From Marthasterias glacialis (taxonomy: Eukaryota > Echinodermata > Asteroidea > Forcipulatida > Asteriidae), in contig OU452225.1 in the NCBI GenBank assembly GCA_911728455.2, positions 13,614,731 through 13,678,730 of the forward strand: 64,000 nt of DNA. The letters run 5' to 3'. Each line of letters opens with the position of its first letter. Position 1 is the first letter of the stretch. Below the pieces are notes generated by a model. It made no database searches. It saw nothing but the letters and a program-made list of their open reading frames with translations, and was not told the DNA's origin. Positions 14,030 to 26,148 of the stretch are shown piece by piece. The translations under genes and the position numbers were made by a program.

Positions 14030-14383
14030 TAAGCCATTTGCGAGTTAGATCTGAATAATGTCTGGCACAATGACTTGCTTAGGCATAAGTTACCGCTTAG
14101 ATTTGAAGTCCTCAGACTGCAGAGACAGTTGCTAAGTCACATGGTTTGGGGCGAGCTTCTGGATGGTTATGTAAGAGACGGCAATACACCCATACACAAT
14201 TCTGAATGAATGTGTATGGCACCAGGATTTGCTCATCTGGAGATTGCTATACAAAAGCTTGCCCCAAACCATTTGACATAGCAACTGTCTCTATAATCTG
14301 AGGAGTTCAAATTTAAGCAGTAACTTGTGACTAAGCAAGTCATTGTACCAGACATAATTCAAATCTAACTTGCCAATGGCTTA
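14030..14383. mobile_element. long foldback element, arms about 130 bases
   Basis: TAAGCCATTTGCGAGTTAGA opens the left arm and TCTAACTTGCCAATGGCTTA closes the right. The arms (14030-14161 and 14255-14383) match almost throughout, including GACAGTTGCTA and GGTTTGGGGC. The spacer is about 95 bases. Confidence 0.8.
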
Positions 14384-15639
14384 TTTGCAGCTAAGGGTGT
14401 TGCTGTGGGCATCCTGTGCTTCAATGTATGTTAATGTGACAATCAAGCTGCAGCTGCTAATTTGGCCTCACTTTAGTTACATCGCATTGAAATGGGAGAA
14501 AAACAAGATGGCTTTTGATCTTAGACTCTGATATGATTATGTCAGACCCCCTGCCAAGTAAAAATCGTTCAGCTACCGGTGCCTACTTTGCAGAACTGAC
14601 TCCATCAAAACATTGCAATTTAGTGAGGATCAATTTTGCTGTACTTGGCAAAGTAATGGTCAGTAATAATCCCTATTTATAGATCTTGTCCCTTTTTATT
14701 TTGCAATAATTTAGAAATGAAGCTTTTCAAAAACTCAGCCAAAGTTTTTTCTAAACACAAACAAGCACTTTTGTTTTGTTTTGTTATGTTTTTTTGCAAG
14801 AAAAAAAAACAGGACAAGGCTTAGCACCAAACTTTGTACTGTGTTGTTTAGTTTTCTGTGGCACAAAAAGATGAAGAAAACTAACAAAATCAGCTGATGA
14901 TTCAATGAAGCATTGCATGCCTGTAAAAAGTCTTGTTACAAAAACAGTAATTTTCTTCCAAAATGCCTGCCTGTAAAAAAAGCCATGCCAAAAAGCATAA
15001 TCATTTTCTTTTAAAAATATTCAAAGCAAAACAGCTTCCCACCTTTAGCTACCAAGAAGCCTGCTCTAGATTCCTCGGATTTTGCATGCATGTAAATACA
15101 ACACTACATGATTCCCTACAAAACTCCCAAGTCCGTGTCGCGTTACCTGAGGTACATTTTGGAGAGTCACAGCTTATCAAGGAAATTAAGTCACTAGATG
15201 AATACAAAACAGCTGAATTCATGCTGACAGGTTTGGCCGTAATCATAAAATGAAATCTTGATTGTATTCTCACAAGCTGTTCCAGGCGCTAACAAAATAA
15301 TCTGATATTGCACAGCAAAGGGAGGTGAGGGAATTGCTTCATACACAGGGTCCCTTTTTTCCCTCTTCTTCTTTATTAAGAGGGGCGAACATCTGAAGAT
15401 GGTATCAAGATTGATCAATGAAGTAAATTTCCTGCCTGAATGAGATTGCCACAGTATGCAACTTTTGTTTACAATCAAAACATGCTGGCGGCACACTTTC
15501 AAAGATAGGTTTATGAATTGTTCCATTTGCATGAAACACTTGATACCGTGGTGGATTTCCACCACAGCTGAGTGAGGATCCATTGTGGTACGTTCCACTG
15601 TAGAGTATGCGTTTCGCTTCAGTTTACAAATGACAGCTA

Positions 15640-15700
15640 AGTTGTAAAAACACTTTTAGACAAAATACCCAGTTGTAAAAACACTTTTAGACAAAATACA
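15640..15700 (+). repeat. 31-base tandem duplication
   Basis: AGTTGTAAAAACACTTTTAG and ACAAAATAC occur twice in succession, apparently without mismatch. Confidence 0.85.
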
Positions 15701-15949
15701 GGATAGGTAATGGGAGGAGGGAATGGTCAGGTTTTGTTTTGAAAACTGACTGGTTATAAAATTTTATGAAATATTTCCGTCTGAAATACAGTCGAAGACA
15801 AGGACATAGCAGTTGAAGAACTCACAATGCCGCATTGCTTTATTCCGAATGTCACAACTGAAATGAACCAGGACGAAATTCCTGGCAAAGCGTGAACTGT
15901 TTTTTGCTGTTTACACGAAGACATGACCACTGGATTTGATGACATTTTC

Positions 15950-16205
15950 ACAGGTTGGTTGTTATTATGTGTAACCAGTGTTTCCCTAGGCTGTTGTTGA
16001 AATGAGTGAGGTGATAAAAATTCAAATCGATAACTGAAGAAAAATGTACGCCGCCTGCAACCTGTCAGTCTCTGATACATGGGGGTCAAAGAACCTCATA
16101 AAGGAAACAAAATAAACATTTTACAATAAGCATTTTCTTCATGGCAAATCTCGACAGTGTGGTGGTGATATTGCCAAGAAACGGACGAGGTGGTCACTAA
16201 AAGTA
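15950..16205 (+). repeat. repeat family D, copy 1
   Basis: Shares with 43555-43850 the segments GATAAAAATTCAAATCGATA/GGTAAAAATTCACATTGATG, ATGTACGCCGCCTGCAACC, and ATGGCAAATCTCGACAGTG followed by GGTGATATTG. No terminal repeat recognised. Confidence 0.5.
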
Positions 16206-17221
16206 TCGAGGAGGCCGCCTCATGTTTGAACCCTTCCTCCGTGTTTGAACGGACGGGAGGAAAACTCTGGGTATTATTCGAAAGCTTTTTTCAAAATGAC
16301 CAATCTCCAATTAATCGTCAAAACTCCAGACTGAAAAACCTCATATCGTTTGGGCCCATTTAAACCGCTTGGTGTTGACTTAATGAAACTTAAAACATTA
16401 TTTGGTGTTATGGCATGTTATCTGGCCAAAATTTTCAGGGTGAAGTTTTCATGCAAGTGAAGACAAATGATTCTCCTGACAGTGGATCAAGCTCAAAATT
16501 TAACCGATTCCTTGAATAGATCTTGGGCATTGCAGATGAAACGTTCATCTTTCAGAACAAAGTCTGCTTACTTCTACCATATCAAATCTAAATTCAGTAA
16601 CACTAACACTAACAGACTCATGACAACATAAGACTCTGCTAAATCAATAACCCTCCAATTCAAAAACATAATGCACAAAAATATACATGTATTCTTTTTC
16701 TTCAAAGGACGTGTGAAAATTTAGAAAAACAAAAACCGGACCATTTGCACTTGTGCTGTCTTTGCAGCCATCTTCAGTCTCAAACAACCACTACAAACAA
16801 CCACGATCCCTCCATGCATTATCACTTTGCGTCTTACAAAAATACACTTCCCATAAATTGATTCCAGATATTGCAGTCCTCGTTGTGTTACTCTCCCCCT
16901 CCGATGTTGGCATTCTTGCGTCGTGCCACGTACACAGAGCACTGAGCACGATGATTAATAACACCAACACTTACTGTTCTTTTATTCATTGCGTTGGCCC
17001 TAATCTACATTCCCGAATAACCTGCAGGCATCTGCCCAATGTTGCCACATCGTCATGCTCTTAACACTATCACAATACATCCTAGTCCTCTTTTATTAAT
17101 CCATTTCCTTGTGTCCCTAAACTAACAGTTGTCCCCTACTCCCGCGTCAAATTTCCTCTCTCCCTCAATAACTCAATTTCCTGAATTTCATACCCTCGGC
17201 AGGCACTTAAGGAAAGTCAGA

Positions 17222-17252
17222 TTTATATTTATATATATATATATACATATAT
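17222..17252 (+). repeat. (TA)n microsatellite
   Basis: TATTTATATATATATATATA followed by CATATAT. Confidence 0.8.
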
Positions 17253-17739
17253 CTTTTTTTTTTCCACCGGTGCAAATCGTTGACGTATCGCACACTTATT
17301 CACTACATGAATAAATGTTTTAAATTGAGGTATTTTCAACATGCAATTTATTTTTCCAAGGTTCAGGGATGATTTCCCGAAGTGGTGAACCCACTTAGAC
17401 TAATGAATCATAACTGTGGTGTGGTCAGCACCCAAGCCAGTAGCTTTCACCAGATATGAACATCCTTGTCCTTGAAGCAGTTTCTTTTTCAAGTCTTCCC
17501 CAAACGAAAAACCTATCACAAAAATGCCCACAGGATGTTTGAGGCCTATGTAAGAACTTCAACATGAGCTGATTGACTAGCTTAGGGACTGAAGCGTACA
17601 CAGCATTGCCGTAACGGCGTTACACCAAATTTAAACTGAAGTACAATTGAGAAAAATAGTCCAATGGTGTGAAGTCAAATTAGTGTACGAGTGACATTCA
17701 TAGAACAATGTTATGACCTTCTTGAAGATATGTCAGCCA

Positions 17740-17885
17740 TGGAATTTCGTCTTTGAGCGGGCAAGGCCATTTTCCTTTTTTTTGCGCAGGGCACTTCCAT
17801 TGGCAAGTCTACGGTAAACTTTCGAAGGGGGTACTCAGGCCAAGACCAGGGCAACAGAGCCCATGGCCTCCATGTAATTCCAGGC
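17740..17885 (+). repeat. GCC-rich repeat family E copy
   Basis: Contains GGGCAAGGCCATTTTCC, GGGCACTTCCATTGGCAAG and AAGACCAGGGCAACAGAGCC. Six other segments carry parts of this sequence. Confidence 0.6.
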
Positions 17886-20315
17886 CGGTGGTGTCGACTC
17901 TGCATTCTCTTTACGGAGTAGGATCACGCGATAAAACAAAGTCAAACATTTCCAATGCCTCCTGATACATAGTTGAACATTCTACTTGACGTGTACTAAT
18001 ATGTATGTTGTTTCTTCTTTCTTCTCTGACCAGGTGAGGCTAGGGAAGAGGACAAGGTTGCAAGGTTCTGTGGATTGTTTTCCCAAGTAAATTGGACACA
18101 CAATACGAACCCGTAGGCTGAGCTCTCTAATCCGGTATTGTTAAAAGGTTACACTGTTTATCTCCGATAATTAAATGTCAGTGATGGCATTCTCCATGCA
18201 GCGAGACTGTCACTGTATCTGACAGAGATCCGCGGGGCAAGAGGTGAAAAAAAAAAAAAAAAAAGGATCGGGGGGGGGGGGAGATGGAAGGAGGACCGAG
18301 CGCCCCGGTACGCCAACGGGAGAAGAGCAAACATTAAACGCTCACAACTTTCGGTGAGAATTGGCTTTGAAGGCAATCATAAATCAAAACATTGCGCCGA
18401 AGTTATTCAATTTACACGACATGGTACACTATAATTGGGGAATGAAACATAACAAATTCAATGTGTTACCTGAAGCTAATGACATGTTTCAAGAGTGTGA
18501 ACTTGAAAACATTGTGGTTGGTTGAAGGTAATCTTGGCCCAGGTCAGAAGTAGTGAAATGACTCTTGCCACTGGGGGGTATAGTGAGGATCGATTCAAGC
18601 CAGCCTCAATCACCAATGCAAGAATATGACCCAACTTCTATAACTCCGGGTGAAAGCAGCTGTTACAGAAAGTCATTTAGGTGTGTTTTTATAGTGCCCT
18701 CATAAGGCTTTACACCGGCCTGAGTGATATCTCAGGATCATGCAAATTTATACGAGCAAGGTCCTTTTTTCCTTGTTATAAATTGTTTTTATTGAACCGT
18801 CAGTAATTGGTAGATTATTTTGTGGTATAACTTGCAACAACTAAAAAAAATACAACTTCTCAGGATACATCATTTATAAACTAAAAAAAAAAAAAAAATT
18901 ATTGATAGCATTGCAAGCCCTTTTCCCACTAGATTTCTCAATTTAAATTATCCTACACTATACAAGAAAAATTCAAATGAAAAAAAAAAAACATTTGAAT
19001 TAACAGATGGAGAAAAAGAAAAACCAATCAAACGAAAAAGTAAGCATTTATTTTCATTCTGGGTCCGAAGCCATCATACATTATTATACAAGGAACATAA
19101 TAATGCCTTTACAATGAGCTTCCACATTAAAAAGCTACAAACGTCTTCTCCACAGTACATTTAAAACAAAAAAAAGCTATCTCCAATCTCTGTTTGCACA
19201 GATGGAATCTGACATTTTGTCACGGCACTTTTGCAACTTCTAGTTTCGGTTTGCACAAACGCTTGGGTTAATGTTCTCACGGAGGCTTTTAGCACCCTCC
19301 CGTCAAAGAAAAACCGAAAATTGCCTGCTAGCAATCACGGCTCTGAAAACGGTAAACGCTGCGGGGCCCCTGGGTATTTCCTTCAAACGTGACGTGAACA
19401 CCGTCGCAGATTGTTGTTTTCCTAAATTTAACAAATATCACGATTGCATTAAGACAAGAGGATCAACGCTCAGTCAGTCTAATTGTCTCATTAATAAAAC
19501 ATGTCTAGTATTAAATTTCAGCACGGCAAAGGGTTCGGGTATTAGAGCCAATCCAATTATAAATCTACACTTTGCGAGGTGAAGTTCCCGACAATATTTT
19601 TTTTTTTTTCAATGAATACACAAAGACAACATGTAATGGTTTTCCGCCTGTTTTTTTTTTTTTTTTTTCCTATCCTCAATTTAACAATTTCAGAAAATAA
19701 ATCTATTTCCTAAATTGCTTTTTTAACTAAGCATGTGCGTTTAGGGGTTACGTGCACTGCAAACATTTTTGTTTCTTCTCATTAATTAAACAGGCAATTA
19801 TGACAAACATTATATGGTTTGGGGGCCCATCAATTAAATATTAACTTCCGTTCATCCTCTGAGATTCACGGAATTCGTAGTCAAGATGTAGCAAAAACAA
19901 AAACAAGTTTTGTAAACAGATTTCACCCCAAAAAACAGCACTAAATTAAATAAAGATATGTGTTTTGTTTGCTTATATTATAGACAGCAGAACGAGAATT
20001 CTGAAGAGCCAAGCCATCAACCCAAAGCTACTTCCAGTTAAAAAACATTTGGACTGTACGAAAACACAAATGTGACCCCACCATGGCAAGAAGGAAAATG
20101 GCCACCCCAGCAAATCACCTTCAAAAATGTGAGTTCTCAATGTTAATAACCCAATGGTTGGAAATCAGAGCGCCCTCTGTTGGGAGGTGCAGTAATGTTC
20201 TCTCTTGCACAAATTTGAAGCTGCAATAATCTCAGCGCTTTCAAAAAAAAATCGTTTATGAAACTTTCCACGCAGAAATTGATTACAGCTATCAAAATGG
20301 AAGCACGCACAGGGG

Positions 20316-20347
<32 letters not shown>
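20316..20347 (+). repeat. A32 homopolymer
   Basis: Thirty-two uninterrupted A residues; no retroelement was recognised on its left. Confidence 0.9.
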
Positions 20348-20348
<1 letters not shown>

Positions 20349-21151
20349 ACTCGACACTTTGTACATTAATGTTTTACGGGTGTTTATAAAATACATTATC
20401 AGCTGACCGAAATGCTATCGCCCTGTATCAGAGTGACTTCATTTTTGATGCAGTACTCTGTGCATGCATTTCATATAATCGGGGTCTGCAGTCCTTTAGA
20501 AGTTTCCATTACCTTAACCGAGACCATGTAGCTTTTTTTTTGGTGTAGAAATCAATTCCTTAGACTATCCCATATCAAAATACATGCATATTCAGAAACA
20601 TTTATAATGGGTGGGGTAAGGTGTGGAGCAATGTAGAATGATCAATTGTAATAAAATTGCCGTCAAGTGCAAGCGATGGGGGGGAAAAAAGAAGAAGAAA
20701 AAAACTTGAATCAATTCTTCTTAAGAAGTATTCATTAGTGGGAGCGGACGTGCACGCGAGACTGGCAAGAGTGTTTCCTGCTCCGTAACATGATGCATTG
20801 AGTGGATCAATGAAAACAACTACCAATGCGTAACTGCTGTTATTCAATATTAAAGACATAATATTACACTTTGTTTCAAGCTGGGGCTGATGAACTCGGA
20901 AATCAAAACCCAAACAAGACAAGACAAACAGGTTGATTCATACCACACAGGACTAGGAAAGAGAGCTGGATATGCAGCTTTTTATCATGGGGTATTTCAC
21001 ACATGATTTAAGTTCTGTCTTTCAAAACTGTAAGCACAGAGAGCGAAAAAAGAAGCTTTGTCACAGAGAAGTAGATTGATCATTAGTATCGTTCTTTCTG
21101 TTGCTGTCTGATTTTAAATTTGCGCTCAATACAAAGCACTAAGGTGCATCT

Positions 21152-21514
21152 TAAGGTAGAATAGAGGATTGGTATTCATCCCAATTTTCTTTTTTATTAG
21201 TATCAGTCTGAAAGCTTACTAATTATGAAGTTCATACCAGTAACAATCTTCCAGAGAAATATTTCTGTCTGAGATACTGTCAAAGTCAAGAAATTTCATT
21301 CGAAGACCCTCATTTTAATTTCGGTTGTAACAATCGAAATTAAGGACAATGTGTTAACATGCTGAAAAGTGTGCACGGTTCTCGCTAATTTCTCCTGACT
21401 CGATAAACGACGCATTGAGCCCCGATTTTCACAGGTTTGTTTTATTCATGTACACTCAATCACACAAAGTAAGAACACTGCACTGTCAGCTTTACCAATC
21501 CAATATTGTACCTT
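21152..21514 (-). mobile_element. MITE family B copy, inverted
   Basis: Aligns along its full length with the complement of 11634-12000, including GTATCAGTCTGAAAGCTTAC and CACACAAAGTAAGAACACTG. A partial copy with AAGTAAGAACACTGCACT lies at 36640-36740. Confidence 0.7.
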
Positions 21515-21521
21515 CAACATG

Positions 21522-21630
21522 AGTTACCAATATTGCCATAGAAATTTGTATTGTGAACATCAAACTTTGCTTAGCAATTAAGATTGATTCGCAGTTCAGA
21601 TCAATCTTAACTCTTTAAGAAATCGACCCC
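21522..21630 (-). mobile_element. MITE family A copy, inverted
   Basis: On the minus strand it shows the core CTTAATTGCTAAGCAAAGTT and TATGGCAATATTGGTAACTC. It lies eight bases from the end of a family B copy. Confidence 0.6.
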
Positions 21631-22582
21631 TGATACTTCAGAGAGGCCCCCAGTCATAGACCGTAGCGGCCTGTCAATCAAACTGTGCCCATTGACCAAT
21701 TGGATCACACCTTTTGGTCATGTGACCTCGGTCAAACTCACTCACATGTGCACAAACTAATGTGTGTGGGCGGGGCTTGTTGCCAAAGCCCGAACGGTCT
21801 ATTGCCATGGTGCCCCGGAAATGTTCCAATACATATTTGTATATCCCTCAAACAGATGCCTTGCCCCAAAAGTATCATGCCTGCAGTAAGGTATAATAGT
21901 CACACATTTATATCATTTGAACATACAAGTGATATTTCAGATTTTTGCACAGTTTCAGACGATTTTCCTAAATAGGGAAGAAACGACTTGAAAAAATATC
22001 ACTGCGGTAAAAACGCGACGGAAGAACATCACGATGCAGAGACGCTGCTCTAAGAACTGATATTTATTCTTAAAATCTCGCCCTTTGTCATTACATACTA
22101 CAGGACAATAGACAACTGTGGCACAGAAATGACACAACCAACAAACACGAGAAATGAGCGACAATGGCCGAGTCTCTTGACATCAACAAGGACAAGAGTA
22201 GATGTAAGTCCAAGTGATTTATTACTTACCTCACTTAAAAAAAAGGTCTCTGGGAAAGAATTTATTGAACAACCACTTAAGACATTTAACTGTTTTTGTA
22301 ACGTTGACAAAGGAGAGAGGCTTTTACAAGTTTAAGGAAGCTTTTGACCATCTGAAAGCCATTACTTCAGAATATAGATAGATGATTAAATCAAAGAAAA
22401 AGATGAAAAGGTGTATGGCTCCAATCACACGTACATTATTTTTTCAGTGGTGTGCCGCAACAACATTTTGATAATCAATGTTGGAACGATAATTCCACTT
22501 TCATTCATGAATAAATCAACCAGCGTTTTGTCAGCAAAGAATAAAAACTTGCGAACGCGTAAGATAATTAAACACAAGACCA

Positions 22583-22713
22583 GGTCCCAAATTCATGGCT
22601 CTGCTTACCGCCGAATTCTGCGCTTACGCCCTGCCACGGCTCATAGGAAGATGCGCTTTACACGGCGCCGTAAGCCCAGAATTCTTTGATAACCAGCGCC
22701 ATGAAATTGGGCC
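22583..22713. mobile_element. palindromic element family F copy
   Basis: Ends are GGTCCCAAATTCATGGCTC and CGCCATGAAATTGGGCCC. Inner arms GAATTCTGCGCTTACG and GTAAGCCCAGAATTC pair. Related elements: 31265, 53408 and 53603. Confidence 0.65.
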
Positions 22714-23419
22714 CGAAAAAGGATTATTAGGCCATGTCTGAATCAAGCGACTTCGTCTACGGCTATGGCGGCTGGCTGCAACGATAACGCTGAACAATAG
22801 GAATTTTCAGCATTCTGGCCATAACCACTGCTGAAGTAAATAAATCCAACACGGCCTTACGTAGCTCTCACAGTTTTTCAAATTTGTGTTTTTTTTATAA
22901 CCAGAGGTATGCCTATGATTGGAACCCTACACAAAGATCTTGACAACGATGGCAAACTTCAAACACTTTCATCATGCTGTTTTGATTCCATATGACACAC
23001 ATGATGAAACTTTGGGTATGGGCGGCTATTTTTTTTCTTCTTTTCTATCATTCAAAAGGTGGTAAACCCAGACTGATCCTGGAAGGGAAAATAGTCTAGT
23101 GCTTTTTTTTTTTTTTACAAAAAACAGGATCAGTAATACTAACTTCATCCGTTTAAGCATAATTAAGTTGTGACAAAAAAAAAAGGAGAACCAACAACGA
23201 GGAATGCAGATTATATGACCTTGGGCTAACAGCATGTTTCTGCAAAATCAATACTTGAATGCTTTGCCATTATACATTTGGTTGGCTCTAATAACTTTTG
23301 TGCATCTTGACGTGCAAAAAAAAAAAAAAAAAAAAACCACCAGGGTGTTGTTTGCAAAGCATTATATTATGTAAATTTATTCAATTTTTTGTTCATGCAG
23401 AAGAGATAAGATGACTTAC

Positions 23420-23486
23420 CCGGCCTCGTGGGATCCATGGAGTTAGGCATCATTCCTTGTGAATTGGGAATACCACCTGGTGGAGG
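23420..23486 (-). CDS. SSBP: SSBP2/3/4-like internal exon, NSMDPTR segment
   Basis: A 67-nt exon beginning in phase 0 and ending in phase 1. It encodes PPPGGIPNSQG, then MMPNSMDPTRP plus the first base of a Gly codon. Vertebrate SSBP3 reads PPGGVPGTQPLLPNSMDPTRQQ|G, with the same one-base overhang into the GHPNMGG exon, so both identity and intron phase match. The acceptor is ATTTGGTGTTGTGCAG and the donor CCGG|GTAAGT. This is the last recognisable SSBP exon in the window. I searched by eye for the expected GHPNMGG, PRGMGP and NYGSGM segments on the minus strand below this point and found none, so the next intron appears to exceed 23 kb. Confidence 0.93.
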
Positions 23487-26088
23487 CTGCACAACACCAA
23501 ATAAAAAGGTAAAAAACAAACTATGAATCTCATGAATCGATAGAAAATGACAAGGCTGCTCACATAAAAAATAAAACCTGGGTTCTTGTATAGTGCTTTA
23601 TCCCGCCCATTGCAGACAATCAAAGGGCACAGTTTTTGTGTTACAAAAGGATAAGCAAAGTTGCGTTTTTAATGATGAGACCGTCTACATACCGCAGCAA
23701 CTTGTTAGGGTTTACAAGGTGCTGCAGTGCAATCTGCTGCCAGAAACACTGGGTGAGCCTTTTCTTGTAACAATAAGTGTACTGGGTTCTTTTTTATGTA
23801 CGTTAAACATCTGAAGGATGAAGCAATAATGATTAAGTGTCTAGCTTTTAAGGACACAATTGTCAAGACCAGGACTCTGCTGAAGAACCCACACTCTGGT
23901 CAGAAACACCAGAGCTTGAGTCCAGTGTGCTAAACTATTCAGCCACGACATTGCAGACTGTGGATGCAATCTAGCAAGGTTTAGGGTAGTTCCATGGAAC
24001 AATTATCCAAATGTATTGGTCGTGATCAAAACCTTTTTGTGATAAAAGCTTAAACATTTTCATCAGTATGTTTGGACAATCCTCACCATGAAGAAAAAAA
24101 ATCAGTGATTGGTGAAATACTGATCCTTAACTTCTAGTGTAAAATATGCAGTTTCTAAGCAAAAATGATCAAGACAGCCTGCTTGACTAAACAACAAAGT
24201 GTGTTGAACACAGTGAAATAAGCAAAACATTTTCTAACTCTTTGAGAAATTGAGACTGAAGTTTGTTGTTTGAAGAGTGTAGCATGGAGCTTGTTCCAAA
24301 GGATGTGGATCGCTATGGTAAATAAATATGGTTCTGCTGCCCTTTTTCTGTGGGTCTGCCAACAAGAAAATAAGAACACTCCTCAAGACTTAAAGACCTG
24401 ATGGCGATGAGTTTTCATTCTTCAAAGAGGATAGTGAAATTACACCAAAGGTTTTTTTTTGGAGAGTCGACACAAATCTTACTAAGACAAGTTAACAACA
24501 TTTTAATGATGCTACTGCAAACCATCCCAGACTTCAAATACAATTCAATGAAACTTTGCAGACTTAAAATACTTTTGTTTTCATGCTTGTGCTGACTTGT
24601 TCACTTTCCTAACTTTATTTTATTGTCAAAAGAGGGCAGCAGTCACTTTGACAGAGATATTACCAACACTCTTGTTGATATTTTCTGCCAACAGAGGGGG
24701 TAATTCACTTCCATAAGAATAATCTCATACCACGGAGGGAAAAACTGAAAATCTTGTTCTTTTGGAACAGACAAGTGGATGTTCTAAACTTTTGTAAATA
24801 TTACTTGCAGTTAATGGATAACTGCTTTTAGATTTATTTTACTTTTACTAAAACTAATTTCACATTGTTCTCAATATATTTTGCAAAATAAATATAAAAT
24901 AAATACTGCGCTCAAAATATATTAAAAAGTGCCTCCCCCCCCCAAAAAAAAAGAACTCTGCAAGTTGACAAATTCAATATCTGCCTCAGTACTCTACAGA
25001 CAGCATTTTAATTAGTGAGTTGAATAAGTGGGCTTAATTGCCTGACCTCACCAAGAGCTCTTTGATAAGTGAGACCAAAGATTTGGAAATGGATTCTAAA
25101 AAAACATACATTTGAGAGCAGAAATAGTTTTTTTGATGATAGCTAATATGTTCAGTTGTATATATACAGAACCAGTAAAAGATTAATTAAGGCGACATAA
25201 AGAAATTAGCTGTTGCAAACTGCTTACCAATTAAAAAAAAGAAGACCTGTGTCGCATATATGCAAGGATAAAAGCTTAGTCTTTCTCATAGGCTAGCTTT
25301 GAGAAAGACTCTGCTAGGGTCGCAACTTTAGTTCGTTACTACAATTATATGAAAACTATCTGTGGGAAGTAGATTCCGGTGAATAGTTTTCGACTGGTTT
25401 CTCAAGGCACTGTTTTTCTCAAGCATAGATTTAGAAGTTTGAATTTCGCAGTTGAGTGTGACATTTCACTTTCCCTAATGTTTCTGTTTTATTTTTAGCA
25501 GAACACATACATCTGGTTCTATTTTCCGTGCCATCAGTAAACTGGGCAAACCTGATACTGAGACATCAACCTCCAAGAAATGGCGTCAGGTAGGTCAACT
25601 TGTCTTGTCTTCATCAGACAACAAGTAATGATCACACATTGGATTGAAAAAGAATGCATGTCAGTAGGGTCATCTGACAGCTAACTTAGATTCACTTTTC
25701 TTTTTTCTTATCAAACAAAGTCAGCTTGCAAAGTGTAAAAAGAGAAACTTCTAATTTGCGCAGCGACTAAAAAACTTCCCATAGCACTTGAAATGAGAGG
25801 GGGGGGGGTAAATAAATAAAAAAAAATCAGCTAAGTTACATGCCTGATAAATGACTAAGTCCTACTGGCAGTGGCAATCAAGCTGTTAGTTTTTATGCAG
25901 CTTAAACCTCAGCAAAGAAGCTTTATGTCTCGGTATTCTTCCATTTTTTTTTACTTTTATTTCTGCTTTGGTCTTCACTGGAAATGACATTATGTTTCAA
26001 ATCTTTCAGTATTTGTATTGTTTGTTAATTGTTAAACTGTTAGTAATAAGAAAGAAGAAGGACTTTTTGATCGCACCGTTCCTCTCAC
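23487..26088 (-). other. SSBP intron with an opposite-strand exon candidate
   Basis: 2.6 kb of intron. The only notable segment is 25499-25589, an exon-like sequence on the plus strand, described separately. The rest is A/T-rich and featureless. Confidence 0.75.
25499..25589 (+). CDS. candidate exon of an unknown opposite-strand gene
   Basis: Exon-like segment on the plus strand, opposite the SSBP gene. A textbook acceptor precedes it (branch-like CCCTAAT, then TTTCTGTTTTATTTTTAG) and a strong donor follows (CAG|GTAGGT). Between them one frame is open: one base, then 30 codons, RTHTSGSIFRAISKLGKP followed by DTETSTSKKWRQ. The other two frames do not give a comparable peptide; one stops at codon 14. 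The acceptor is a TAGCAG tandem, so splicing could vary by one codon. I do not recognise the protein. If real, it belongs to a gene nested in or overlapping SSBP, and it ends in phase 0. It could also be an exon-like fragment carried by a repeat. Confidence 0.4.
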
Positions 26089-26148
26089 CTGACTGCCTGG
26101 CATTCTAACTGGACCTCTTGGGCCTGAGTAACGGGGTGACATGAATGG
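26089..26148 (-). CDS. SSBP: SSBP2/3/4-like internal exon, PFMSPRY segment
   Basis: A 60-nt phase 0-0 exon encoding exactly 20 residues, PFMSPRYSGPRGPVRMPGSQ. Vertebrate SSBP3 has PFMSPRYAGGPRPPIRMGNQ, the same length with the PFMSPRY core invariant, so assignment is secure. The acceptor is CTGCTTTCTTTCAG and the donor CAG|GTGAGA. The vertebrate exon has the same boundaries as far as I recall, so intron positions look conserved. The segment is part of the proline-rich linker behind the LDB-binding N-terminus. Downstream the next exon is 2.6 kb away. Confidence 0.93.

Larger units (their letters stand above)
1..23419 (-). other. presumed SSBP intron running off the left edge
   Basis: No minus-strand exon could be recognised here. 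The interval carries foldbacks (4548-4943, 14030-14383), an SSR-tailed retroelement remnant (6440-6755), MITE-like copies (11634-12000, 12320-12625, 21152-21514, 21522-21630, 22583-22713), a GCC-rich repeat copy (17740-17885), microsatellites and long A/T runs. The stretches 1-4360, 7020-10530 and 16210-17740 hold nothing I can name apart from homopolymers and simple repeats. Its intron status is inferred from the missing C-terminal SSBP exons. Confidence 0.6.

Noticed and set aside
14963..15253. 96-residue plus-strand frame with an acceptor-like CTTCCCACCTTTAG and donor-like GAG|GTACAT
   Set aside because: The phase does not fit the other plus-strand candidates and no family is recognised.
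19020..20350. A/T-rich region with AATAAA signals that could be an SSBP 3' UTR
   Set aside because: No terminal coding exon lies upstream of it on the minus strand, and the polyadenylation motif is expected by chance in such sequence.
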